Assembly (NCBI GenBank): GCA_016098155.1 | Contig: JAAAJB010000356.1 | Location: 1 to 36,470, forward strand | DNA: 36,470 nt | Reading direction: 5' to 3' | Origin: Actinomortierella ambigua | Taxonomy: Eukaryota > Mortierellomycota > Mortierellomycetes > Mortierellales > Mortierellaceae | Part shown: piece after piece, positions 13,501 through 24,343 of the stretch | Layout: the number at the start of each line of letters is the position of its first letter | How positions within the stretch are numbered: position 1 is the first letter of the stretch | Position numbers and translations under genes: made by a program | The notes under the pieces: model-generated | Databases searched by the model: none | What the model saw: only the letters and a program-made list of their open reading frames with translations | Told to the model about the DNA's origin: nothing

Positions 13501-14074
13501 GCGACGAGAGAGAGGAGAGCGAGGAAGAAAAGGACGCAGACAGGTTGTCGGCTGTTAGATTGCGTGTGTTGGCGACCATCCCCCCAAAGCTGAGTCGCGA
13601 GCGAGACTGGTGGGCTAGAGAGGGCTGGTTGGTGGTGAAGGTGGTGGTGGTAGTATTACTAGTGGTGGTGGTGGTGCTACTGCTACTGTTGTTCTTGCGC
13701 CTGTGATGGTTCGGTGTAGCAGTGTCCGCCTGTTGTGGTTTTGGCGCAAAGTGCTGCTCGATGCTCAAAGGCGAGGGTGGGGGTGGGAGAGGGGAGGTGG
13801 GTGACATGGGCTCTTCGTTTGGATCATTGCTAAACGGATGGAGCGAGGGCCTTGTTAGACCTGCAGCACTACCGATCCCGTTGCCGACAGCAGCTGTGCT
13901 AGCAGCAGCAACGTTCTGGACCAGATTCAGCGACATGCGCCGAAGCTTCTTGATATTGAACGTCGAGAGGAGCCGGGTCGACCGCTTCTGTAGGACCAGC
14001 CGGTGATTGGCCAGCTCGTCGACCCACACGACATCCTGCTCAAATGTGCTAGTGAGAGCAGGCTTAATGATCAT
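7531..14074 (-). CDS. GRAM-GRAM-TBC-EF-hand Rab GTPase-activating protein (TBC1D8/9, yeast Mdr1/Gyp2 family)
   Basis: Predicted Rab GTPase-activating protein of membrane traffic. Model: complement(join(7531..9537, 9653..11791, 11898..12208, 12333..12419, 12547..14074)), 6,072 nt, 2,023 aa. Residues ~1-33 (VVWVDELANHRLVLQKRS) match the short conserved N-terminus of TBC1D8/9. About 390 Ser/Pro/Asn-rich residues of low complexity follow. GRAM 1 lies at ~530-645 and GRAM 2 at ~768-925. The TBC domain (~1086-1330) has both catalytic fingers: IEKDVRR (Arg ~1137, the IxxDxxR motif) and YAQ (Gln ~1172, the YxQ motif), so it should be active. A canonical EF-hand loop, DRNLDGYLDEDE, sits at ~1714-1725, after a polyQ tract. 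The order matches TBC1D9, but the protein is 1.6 times as long as human TBC1D9 and about twice yeast Mdr1. The start was chosen because upstream sequence carries no further conserved residues. The low-complexity parts cannot be checked by homology. Confidence 0.93.
8611..8643 (-). repeat. CAG/CAA (polyGln) tract in the RabGAP gene
   Basis: A run of mixed CAG and CAA codons encodes about a dozen glutamines just before the EF-hand region of the RabGAP. A second shorter Gln run lies at about 8562-8585. The length is expected to vary between strains. Confidence 0.85.
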
Positions 14075-14534
14075 TAGTGTGAATGTAAGAGTAGCAATGG
14101 ACAGAGAATGTGGAAGAAGGAAAGAAAGAGGTCTGCATTGGCAGTTGCATTCTTGCAGTCTGTTGAGGTCATTGGGCCATGTGGTGCCCAGTTAGAGCAG
14201 CAAATCCCTTTCAATATTTGGGTTCACCCTAACCCCCCCATCCCTTGTCACCCCTTGGTCTTGTCCTCCCCTCCCCCTTTTTCTGCACTCGTCCGTGCCT
14301 GAAAAAAAGGATGCGCGTGAGGGATGAGTGTACATCGCCCTCCCTGGTGTTAGACTATCCTCCACATGACGACAGACTAACAAACCACTTCCCATGTCTT
14401 GCATAGCCAGGAGAATAGGGGGCGCATGCATGGGCTACTTCTGCCACGCCACCGTTCTACTTGGGTCACCATGGCAGCTGGTTTTTTTTGGCGACTTTTT
14501 TCATTTTAATTTTTTCGTCTAAACAAAAAAAAAG
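14075..14534. promoter_or_regulatory. Intergenic region: RabGAP promoter and WDR59 3' flank
   Basis: These 460 bases lie between two tandem minus-strand genes. The side next to 14534 should hold the WDR59 3' UTR and the side next to 14075 the RabGAP promoter and leader. I see C-runs, a T-rich patch at 14481-14530 and nothing gene-like. No canonical AATAAA was seen on the minus strand. Confidence 0.5.
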
Positions 14535-17500
14535 TTACGACACGCTACTCGCCACTTGTTGTGGGTGGATAGGCGGCCGAACAGGTAGTCCTCCCGTCCA
14601 CCCTCCAAAATCAAGCATACATTCACACCCACAGCCCGTCGGACACACCCCATTGCGCTCTTGCACAAACCACTCGCGATAGTGCTCCATATGGCCTCCA
14701 TGGCCACACTTGAGACACGCGCTCGTGCGACCACGGACGGACAGGTGGCAGATGGCACATTTGATGCCCGGCCGCACCTTTCGGCAAAAATCACATCGGT
14801 AGTTTGGTAACAGTCGCGTCTCGCACTCAAAGCACTTGTTGCCAATCTGCAACCCTCGTCTCTCAATCCCCAAAATCTGCTCCAGCGCCGTCGGCTGCTC
14901 ATCCTTGGTCGCCATCGCCACAGCGGCCGCACCTGCGAGGGACATCGACGTCGCTGATGAGGCCGAGGATGCCATACCACCTGCACTAATGTTGCCTCCT
15001 CGTTGCGCTTGTTGCTGTTGTTGCTGTTGCTGTTGTTGCTGGAAGCTGACGCTGTTGCTTGAGAGAAGGCGATGGGGTGCCAGGCGCGGAATGGTCAAAA
15101 ACTTGAGCAGCTCTGCTCGAGCTTCAAACAGGCCCCAGCTGAACATCATCTCTGCATAAAGCAGCCGCCAAATGTTGTACTGAGTCTCCTTCGCCGGGTC
15201 AAGAAGCGGGATATTCATAGGACTAGATGAGGAGGATAGTGTAGATTCAGACGTAAATAATGGATCCAGCACATAAAGTGAATGGGGGGGGGGAGGTGGG
15301 AAGGAGAGGAAGAGGAAAGAGATACAACGACACACACACACATAATGACGTTACCTTTCCTCACTGTCGAAGAAGTTGGTATTCATCTTGACCACGACAA
15401 TACCCTCTGACCGAATCGTCACATGATCGCCACGATCAAACAAGGAGGATGGTGTCATCGACTCTTGTCGCTGTAAAGACTGTTGTTGAAGCTTTGACAG
15501 CAGCACGGGACTTGTGCCCGGCATCGAAGCTAGCGATTCGCGCTTCTGGTGGGTCATCTGCATGGACGCTGAAGAGTTGCTCATATAGTGTTGATGTCCT
15601 GCCAGGAAGAACGGAGGTCCGCTGGCCTCACTGAAAGAAGACGGTGTCATCAGCGGTGAAGTCAGTGGCCCCCCGCCTCCTTGGTAGTATACACGACTTG
15701 CCGTCCGTCGTAGTGACGAGCCAACTTGACTGGTTGTTGGCGACATACGATGTAGATAGGGTGAAATCCTCGTTGTCGCGGCCGTCATGGGTGTTCTAGG
15801 ACGCAACACTCCAGGATCGATCGATAGTGGCGTGCCATCAATAGAAAGCGTGTGCAACGATCGTGTTCCCGTCGGCTGCCTGCTGAAATAGTCCGGCATG
15901 TCACTTGCAGGCGATTCGTAGGTCCTTGCGTGGGCCTGGGGCTAGGCGTTTGTAGAACAAGACAAAGAAGAGTGGAGGAGGAAAGATGGTCACTCAGGCT
16001 TGTTGGATGATGACCAATAAAGAAAAAAACAAGGCCTGTCCTCACTATCTATCTGAACTTACTGGCCCGACACCAGAGACTGGGATGGTATTCCGGAATG
16101 GTTCCTTGAAGACACAGGAGAGCAATGCCAGCATTTGAATATCGCCGTGTTGTTCAAGGTATGAAAATCTATCAAAAGGAGGCAGTTAGCAGCTTTTCTC
16201 TCTCTAGCGGTGGAGCCAAAAAAAAATGGGGAGCTACATGATCTCAACAAACTTACAGAACATCAACAAGAGTCCTTCCTAGCGGATGTGTTCCCCATCG
16301 AACTTTTTGGAAGAAGGTATCTTCAATCATCGGTATGAACGCCGTGCCGCTATCACGGCGCTGCTTGGCATTATCGGAGCGCATCAACAAATCCAGGATC
16401 TTGTCCGGGTGTGTCCTCGAGTTCATCTTGCCAATCTCGGCCCTAGCTGCCTGGAACGCGACAGGGTCCATCGGAACCGAGAGTGTAAGAATCAACGAGG
16501 CCAGTTTCCAAATCTTGAAAAGGTCCATGCGCCCCACATGTCTGGCTTGTAGTGCATTGTGTTCGCAAATCTCCTCCACATTGTCGCCATTCAACGTGTA
16601 CGCCGCCGCCAGGCGAGGCGAGACTGGGAGCAAGTACGTGACATCCTTGAAATGCAACGTGCTACGCGACTGGAGCGACTTGTTAAAGTTGTACGCCGAC
16701 TTGTGATGCTCGCTCGGGTTCTTGCGCGAGACGCGAACAAGCTCTTGGTTGGTTTTTGGTTTAGAATACATGTTGTTCATAGGCCACAGGTCGTCCATCT
16801 CCTCGTTGTCCGCCACAAACCGCGACACAGTTCCCGCAAGACTATCCGTGCCTGTCGGTAAACGCGACAATGCCTTGTACTGCGGCATATAGTCGTACGA
16901 TCGCGGGTGAACATAGGTCACCGTCGACTTGACGATACTGCCCCCGAGCGAACGCCCTCCTGCTCCACCAGTGCTGATCATCGGCCGCGAGGACGACGAA
17001 TGTGGGGTACGCAGCTTGGAGAAGAACGCCACCAGTTTGCCATTTGTTGCAAAGACAGCACCGCACAGGCACGGGAAAGGCACCTGCTGATCCTTCTTGT
17101 TGACGGCTCCGTTATCACGGCCGTTGCGGGCCTTGCGCAGCGGGTTGACGATCGTGTCATCTTCGTCCGAGTCATCTAGCCCTTGGTCAATCGTCTCACG
17201 CTGATCTTCTCCCAACAATGATCGAATGATCGCTTCCAGACATGGCAGCCCTCTCGCAGCATGTGTGGTGGCAATCTGATCCAAGTTGGCCACAATCTGC
17301 GCCCGCGTTGCCATGGACAGCATACCCGACTTTTGAATCTCAAACGTCGGCGGCGCCTCCTTTGGATATAATGGCGGGAAGGTGATATTGACGCGTAAGA
17401 ACGAGGCACCCTCGCTATGCCGCAGACTGTTGAGGCTGATCGTGCAAGTCCGCCCAGTCACGTTGACCTTTTCAAACTTGACGTTCTGGAACTTTTGTCC

Positions 17501-19659
17501 GACAGCCGCAATCTCCGTCGCTACCGTCTGGGGTGACGATGCTCCTCTGTCCGCCGCTCCACCTAAATCACCGCTAGACTTGACCATCCGCACACCCTGC
17601 ATCCAGACCAAAGGTGAGGGTGCCTTGCGCTCGCGGAAGAAACCACCGTTACTGCCAAAAGTGTCGATCGTCCGTGATGACATGGCTGTACGGAATGGTG
17701 TCATCGCCGACATGCGGTTGCCTGCCAGGACACGCAAGGCCCTAGAAGGTGTGGTGGCGCATGCAACTGGTGCTGGGTCGCGAAAGGATAAGGTACTGTC
17801 ATACGAGGCCGGGTTCGGGACCATGTCGATGGGTGATGTCGATTTGTAGTCCATGTCCTCGAGCACCTTATCACTGATAGGCCAGAGGCGCAGGTGCTGA
17901 TCCTTGGACCAAGTCACCAGTTGGAATTGCCGTTGATCTGGATCGCTGCCACCGGCCCCACCGCGAACGCGCCACACAAATTCCTTGACGGTGTCGGTAT
18001 GGCCTTCAAACTTGCATACGGGTTCTGCTGACCGGTCCCGGTTCCATAAATAGAGTGTCGTCTCCGTCCTCTGCGGCATCGTCAAGATACCATGGCCAAA
18101 CGGAGTGTGTCGGGCTCTCCAAACAGGCGACTTTGTGACGATCTGTTTGTGAGGCTGCTCGGGTTGACTAATGTCCCAAAACTTGACCATCTTGTCCAAG
18201 CTGCAGCTGACAATGTGATCTTTGTGTTTGCGGCTCCAGTCAATCCCGTTGATCTTTTGTTGATGCGCGACGATGCTCGTGAATGGTGAAGATCCTTTTC
18301 TCATGTCCCACACTTCCACCTTTGTGTCGTGCGCTGATGCCAGAATGTGTTCGTCCTTGCGGTTAAATTTGACTACAGTAGCGGCGGCTATTATTATTAT
18401 TGAACGCAACATTCTCAGGTTAACCAAGTGCTTGAGACCCCCCCCCTCCAAACCCAAATAATAACAATAACAAAAATAATCAGACATCATACCTGTCCAG
18501 GCGCAGAACGAGTTTACAGGCTTCTTTGGCGTACGAAGATCCCACAAGTGGACAAAAGTGTCGACGGAGCACGTGGCCAGCAGATCTGGATAGAAGGGCG
18601 ACCAATTGATGTCACTAATAGCCCGACTATGCGCGTGGAGAATCAATTCCACTGGCCTTGGTGCGCTTGGGGCTAAATTCCAGATAAGACCCTTCTGGTT
18701 GGACTAATTCCAGTAAAAAAAGAGGGTAATATGGGATGCAGTCAATACCATTGGCCACGAGCAATGCTGATAATCCGGCAACTATATACCCACATGGAAA
18801 TGAAGGTTGGCTACTTACTGTCGATGCAATCCAGTTTTCACGGGCGTAATGCGGGTTCCACTGAACGTCAGCGACCTCCCATTTTGTCAGATGATGAAGT
18901 ACCCTCGGTGGTTCGTAAGGATTTTCCAAATCGATGATGTAGAGTCCTCGTCGTCTATGCCGGTTCACAAAATAAAATAAAATAAAATAAAAAGTAAAAA
19001 GAAGCCCCTCCCAAAAAGTTAGCAGAGGAAACAAAATTCGCGCCGGGACAGTTAAATAGCCAACAGCATGGAAAGGCCTCCAGTGACATTGGTGATGCAT
19101 ACCCTGCCAGAACGACATCTCGGCTACTGGGCGAAATACTCATGCTTCCTACAGGCTGCTCGACATGAATGGACAGCTGCTGCGACATGGTATCGACAAA
19201 GGATTGGCTCGCCTGTTGCATCCGTGGCACCATAGGAGAATTCATATCGAGGTCATAACCAATACCACCGGTACTGCTCTCGCCTGCCTCTCCCACGACT
19301 CCAGCACCACCACCGCCACTCGCTCCGTGCCCATGCCCACCGGCGCCGCCAGCGGCAGCTGTTGCTGCGTTGTTTCCGCGCCCGAATGGGTGGAAGCCAA
19401 ATCCTTGACCTAGAGCTGTTGACAGCTGAGGGAGAGGCTTCATACTCAAACGATTCCGATGCTGCGTTGGGTACCGGATCCCGTTTTCATCCACGCGCTC
19501 TTTCCTTGGTCTGGCATACATCGACTGCTGTGGATAGGGTTGTTGGGCTGGCTGCCGTTGTTGGTGCTGATGGTCGCCTCCATTTGGACTACCTCCCATT
19601 CTCATGCTGCCCACATCCGATGTTGTTTCCCCAGGGACCTTCTCCCTGTTGGTGGCCAT
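14535..19659 (-). CDS. MTC5: GATOR2/SEACAT subunit WDR59 (yeast Mtc5/Sea3): WD40, RWD and C-terminal zinc-binding domains
   Basis: Subunit of the vacuole/lysosome-associated GATOR2 (SEACAT) complex, which promotes TORC1 activity in amino-acid signalling. Model: complement(join(14535..15222, 15355..15941, 16063..16168, 16257..18387, 18493..18703, 18819..18954, 19103..19659)), 4,416 nt, 1,471 aa. After a Gly/Gln-rich N-terminus of ~180 residues comes the family block GLYIIDLENPYEPPRVLHHL, then WD repeats to ~480. An RWD domain lies at ~588-695 (ITFPPLYPKEAPPTFEIQ). The helical part has YLEQHGDIQMLALLSCVF and YAEMMFSWGLFEARAELLKF. The Cys/His-rich RING-like end starts near 1373 (CFECE, CDFC, CAIC, CLKCGHGGH). 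A Gln tract precedes it. The start ATG has a good context (CACCATGG). Six introns restore family sequence, and the phases sum exactly. The exon starting at 15941 could instead start six bases later. Confidence 0.94.
15010..15041 (-). repeat. CAG/CAA (polyGln) tract in the WDR59 gene
   Basis: Encodes about eleven consecutive glutamines between the helical region and the zinc-binding C-terminus of WDR59. It is a low-complexity insertion in a loop where other WDR59 proteins have no such tract. Confidence 0.85.
18968..18992. repeat. (AAAAT)n microsatellite in WDR59 intron 1
   Basis: About five near-perfect copies of a 5-base AAAAT unit lie just inside the 3' end of the first WDR59 intron, next to the acceptor. 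On the transcribed strand it is a T-rich ATTTT repeat and so may act as part of the polypyrimidine tract. Confidence 0.8.
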
Positions 19660-20159
19660 GGTGCAGTCCGTTGTCCGAGATACCCCGTTGTCGTATTGTT
19701 GAGGTAGATGCTGTTGCAGGTAATTGGGAAAGGGAGAGAAGCCTCACCCATGTGAGCAGGACTCTGACAGCTGGTTTTGAACGCCGTCACCACCACCACA
19801 AATTTTGTTTAATTTTGTTCGTTTTCATTTCGTTTGCTTGAAGTCTATCGAAGAAGGGAAAATAAAACTGCTGATTGCCGTGGTATCTGAGTGTCAGGAG
19901 GAGATGAAGAGTGCGAAAAAAAAAAGCTAGCATAAAAAGATGGAGAGGAAATAGAGCACAGTTTCCCGTCTCTTTTTTTTTTGTCTCGTCCAACAATAAC
20001 TGGATAGTGAAGGCAATAAAGAAAAAGATTGAAGAAAGAGAAGAAAGGACATATGATCTCTCCCCTCATCCTTTGGACATTACAGTTGGTAACTGCGTGA
20101 GGGGGAGGGAGATATGATAGAGAGAGAGAGGGGGGGAGGGGGAGAGAATGATGATCGTA
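19660..20159. promoter_or_regulatory. Intergenic region: WDR59 promoter and B56 3' flank
   Basis: These 500 bases hold the presumed WDR59 promoter and leader (near 19660) and the B56 3' UTR (near 20159). A (GA)n-rich patch lies at about 20104-20150 and there are A/T runs at 19915-19926 and 19972-19982. Nothing in it looks like a gene. Confidence 0.5.
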
Positions 20160-23100
20160 TTAATCGCTCTCGTTTGCCGGTGGTCGCTGCATGTTGAGCA
20201 CCTCCTCTAGACTTCGATGCCTTGACAGCTCCGTCAGCACCGTCTCATCCACAGGAATAATCGACTTGCGGCGGAACTGGTGGGCAGCAGGTCGATCGTT
20301 TCCAAACGTTGCCATCTCGCCGTGCAAGTCGCCGTTCGCCTCTGATGCGTTGGGATCGAGAGGCTCGTCTACTACCATATCAAGCGGGTCATTGTCAAAT
20401 GCATCAGCTATCAATCGATTGAGAAAAGGAGAGCCGATGTTAGCATGAACGTGTGAAGCGATTGGAAAACATTAGTTGGTGGAGCAAAAAATTCAACCGA
20501 TCTAAAGATGTACCAATCGGGGTAGGAAGGGGCTCGTGCACAGGTGGTGGGGCTGTTGTTCCCTGTGCTGCAAGGTTGACAAAGTTCTCAGACGCCTTTG
20601 CCTCCAATCTTTTCCAGATGTCCTCACGATCCTGAAGTCTCTTGCGATCACTATAAAGAACAAGGGTATGAAAAAAAATAAGTCAACATCGGTGGGTCTC
20701 TCCTTAGCCAGCGGTCTCCAGGTGACATGTTCTTGACAGACAAACAGTAGTGTGAAAACGTACGTTTGCCGCTGCTGGCGGTAGTGGTTGGTGCACTCAT
20801 CAAACAGTTTAGGCGTCACATCCATGAAAAGCTTGAGAGCATTGAACACCAGGCCATGAATCGTCCTACATGGAGAGAAAGAAGTAGACAAGTATGTTTG
20901 TGATTGAGCAATCAAGGAAACAGTAATATCAACAGTATCAGCATTTAATCAGCGGTGCAACAGCCCCGACATTGACGTTGCTCGGTCATGTACCTGTTCC
21001 AATGCGACTTTGAGTTCTTGTACAGAGCCTGGAACATGATGGGTAAAATCTCGTTGGCATTATCATGGATCAGGCTGACAATATACTCGTTATTCCAGTA
21101 ATACAGCGCGCGCTCAGCAACCTAGATTAAGTTGTTTATAAAAAAATAGAATGTTAAATATCAGGATTCATTAAATACAAAAGACAACCACATAATCCTA
21201 TTGCCTGGGGGAAAGGCATACCTGGAAGTTGGCGCTCGAAACGCAGCGAGCGATCTGAGTGAACAGTGGCACCTCAATCTTTGCAAATTCCACGGGGTCA
21301 ATGACATCCAGAATTTCCTCTATCTCGTTCAGGAACATGACTTCCTTGGAGCTGTTCACCTTGGGCCAGAACCGTAACAGTCCATGAACAACCTAGATCG
21401 TAAAACAAGCGAAAAATACTGTTAGACTCTGATGCCCAGTAACACAGGTCACACCATCTGAACACTTGATCGCGAAAAAAAAATGCAACTTGCCTCTTCT
21501 GTCAATGCAGGGTCCTTCTCCAAGAATTGCACGACACAATACGCCAGCTGAGGGTGGTACAGCGTTAAAGACCTCGCTTTGTGAAGGGGAATCAACACCT
21601 TGGTCAAAAAAGTCTTGTGCTCCTCTTTCAAGGGCAAAGCGAATCCGTTGATGATACTATGGGTTATTAGCAGAGAAAAGTATTAAAGATCAGTATCACT
21701 CTACCCATCCGTTTAAGAGCGAAGCAACTAGCCCTTTTCGCGATTCGTCGGTGCTCACCTTCCCAAGATCTCTAAAAGCTCTGCGATGCCATTGTGACGC
21801 TCCTTTTCGTAGATGAATTGGAAGAAGACGTTGTTGATCGACCGGCGGATAAAGGCTCTCAGGTTGAGGAACTTGCCATAGATTCGATGCAGAGTTGTCT
21901 TCAAAAAGTCGCGTTCACGTGGATCCTCGCTGTCGAAAAGCTCCAAGAGCTATAGGAGATGGGGGGCAGAGAACGGTTTTTCGAAAAAAAAAAAAGTCGA
22001 TTAGTCCTATACACATACTTGAACACCCCCTTTTTTTTTGATAAGCCAGAGGTGATTGATGGGGCAAGGCAGTACCTGTAGAATAAAGTGATGGTCGATG
22101 TACTTCTTGGCCATATTGGTGTTGAAATCGGGTGACTCGATGAACCGCAGGAAAAATTCGTAAACGATCTGCAAATGAGGCCACGCAAGCTCCAAAACTG
22201 GCTCATCCTCTTCGGGATCAAAGGCTTCACCTGTAGGATTTACTTGCGGAGGGATTGTCCTGAACAGATTCGAGGCAAACTATGCGGTGCAGTGGAGATG
22301 GGATGGACATGATGATGAAAAAAAAAAAAAAAAAGGTGAGCAAGGACAACATGGCATAATTCACAAAAGAGGGGAGAGCGACCGAGAATCGAAAAGCCTC
22401 GTGATGACCATGTATCGCTTGTGCTACATGGGCAGTGGGTGGTTGCATGGGATTAAGAGTTACGGGTTGCCCAGGCGAGAATCTTACCATGTTCACGACA
22501 ACGGGGTAGACAGGCTCGGTGATGACACCGCGGCTGTTGGTGATATAGTCCAGGATCTCCGTCAACGTCTGGCGCTTGATCTCCTTGCCCTTCAGCTCCG
22601 ACGAGGCATCATTAAAGTCAAAGACAACCGCGCATTGATTGATCTTCTTCAAGAAGAGCTCTTGGCGGTCAATGGGGGCCACCTCTATTTTAAGAGAGCA
22701 AAAAACAAGTAAACATACCCAGACTATATGTTAGAGAACGCCCTCATTTCCTGACGAAGCGGAGAAGTCCTGTTTTTGGACGATCATCTTTGCACCCAAG
22801 AAACACAAACGCCCACACCATCCAAAAAAAAAAAAAGAGAGAGAGACTTGCCATCAAGATTCTGGAGCCGCTCAAGCGTAACACGCTCAGTCACATGGAA
22901 ACGCGACGATCTCTGTCGACGGGGCGTTTTGCTGATCGGGATGGTGTCCTTGGGCGAATTCTTCATCCTATTGATTGGTCCACTCTTGGGCACTTCTTTT
23001 TCCCCCATGCTCTTCCCTGTGGGTGTCGTTGGTCCTGCTGATGTTGGCTGGTCGTGGTGGTGGTATTCGGCCTACAGCGACGGAGGAAAACGAGAGATGG

Positions 23101-24343
23101 GTGAGAACTTTAACACGACTTTGAGAACGCAAGGGCCTGAGGTGGCCATTGCTCGTTGTTAGTTTGCACAAGAGGGACAGGATTGTTTTCATGTTCTCAG
23201 CTGTTCACCCTCGCCCCCTCTCCCCAACCTCATCTGTGTCGTATCTATCTTTCTTTTGACCCCCCCTTTTTTGTGTTTGTGTTTTTTTTTCCCTGTTCAT
23301 GTTGACCCAACGATGGTCCGCCGAAGGGGGGGGGAGGACGAAGGTAAATGGAGGTTGGGGGAAGAGGAACCCATCAACCGCAACAACTTTGTTATCCTGA
23401 TCCGTGATAACTGAGAAAAAACCTCCTCCCGAACAAAAGAATAGGAAATGTCCATGGCGTTTGTAAGGTCCTCGTCAGAGTACTAGGTAGGCAAGACACC
23501 AGGGCATTTGAGGTGGGACGGAGAACAGGCAGTTGTAGGAGTGATAGTGTCGGTGGTGGGTGGTGGGGCCAGGGGGGGTACCATTCAGAGATAGGACCAT
23601 CCAGACCCAACCCGAGTATATCAATAACAACCGACACGGAGGCCTTCACTTACAGAGTCTGCATTCAGGATCGTGATGGTTGGAGGAAGGCCTCCACTGG
23701 CTGCCTGTAGATGGGAGAAATTGTCTCCACCATTGCTAGGCCTGAGATGTGCAGCGGAGTCGGATGGAGTCGCGTTGGCAGGGGATAGATGCACAGGGCT
23801 GTGGGCGGCCATCGGGGCAGATGCAGCTGTGGAGGCGTCTGTGAGATGATGTGGGTCCATGGATACAGCTGCTACAATGGAATGGTCGAGATGTTGGGCA
23901 GTTGATGTGCCGTTGGTGGAATTATGGTTGATGCTATTGTATGCCTGAGGGTAGAAAGGCTGCTGTTGTTGTTGCTGCTGTTGCTGTTGCTGGAGTTGCT
24001 GCTGCTGTGGTTGATGTTGTAGTAGTAGTTGTTGTTGTTGTTGCTGTTGTTGTTGCAGTTGTTGGTGTTGCAGTTGCTGTTGGTGCTGTTGGTGCTGTTG
24101 GAGTTGGAGGAAGAGGTTCTGCTGGTCCAAATCTGACGCAGGGCGGGGGATAGGAGTAACAGGCGTGGAGGAGGAGGTCGGTGCTGGAGCTGGGACAAGA
24201 GCCGGAGCTTGCGTTGGAGTAGGAGTGACAGGTGCTGGAGCAGGAGCAGGAGCAGGAGCAGGAGTTGGAGCTGGGGCTGGGGCTGGGGTGGAAGCAGACG
24301 CAGGCTTTGCTTTTCGTGACAGGACACCCTTGAGGCCCTTCAT
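20160..24343 (-). CDS. RTS1: Protein phosphatase 2A regulatory subunit B56 (B'), Rts1-like
   Basis: Substrate-targeting B' subunit of the PP2A heterotrimer. Model: complement(join(20160..20407, 20514..20650, 20764..20865, 20994..21121, 21222..21392, 21494..21656, 21759..21949, 22076..22279, 22488..22684, 22852..23071, 23654..24343)), 2,451 nt, 816 aa. The first ~230 residues start [13 protein letters not shown] and then become Ala-Pro- and Gln-rich, as expected of an Rts1-type extension. The B56 HEAT-like domain spans ~290-700, with [40 protein letters not shown] (part of the LxxIxE-binding groove), FIRRSINN and [12 protein letters not shown]. The C-terminal [11 protein letters not shown] is also typical. 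Two of the ten introns start with GC rather than GT (see the separate entries), and both joins restore invariant family sequence. The first intron is long (582 bases). Identification is secure; the disordered ends are less so. Confidence 0.96.
21393..21493 (-). other. GC-AG intron of the B56 gene (intron between exons 6 and 7)
   Basis: The exon ends GAA GAG and the intron starts GCAAGT; the acceptor is CTAG followed by GTT GTT CAT GGA. Splicing joins DPALTEE to [11 protein letters not shown], which matches the B56 family (DPxLTExVVxxLLKYWPK). No GT near the boundary keeps that sequence in frame. The donor fits the usual GC-donor form AG/GCAAGT. Confidence 0.88.
22685..22851 (-). other. GC-AG intron of the B56 gene (intron between exons 2 and 3)
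   Basis: The exon ends CTT GAT G and the intron starts GCAAGT, with acceptor AATAG before AG GTG GCC CCC. The join gives [17 protein letters not shown], the conserved entry to the B56 core. Alternative GT donors nearby would break frame or delete conserved residues. The intron includes a 14-base T run on its own strand. Confidence 0.85.
23959..24110 (-). repeat. Gln-coding CAA/CAG repeat tract in B56 exon 1
   Basis: An imperfect CAA/CAG/CAT array encodes several glutamine runs with interspersed Leu and His in the N-terminal extension of B56. The codons are mixed, which slows but does not prevent length change. Confidence 0.85.
24183..24294 (-). repeat. Ala-Pro dipeptide repeat in B56 exon 1
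   Basis: A GCTCCT/GCCCCA-like hexamer is repeated imperfectly and encodes an Ala-Pro-rich stretch near residues 17-55 of B56. It is probably an extended, disordered segment. Confidence 0.8.
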
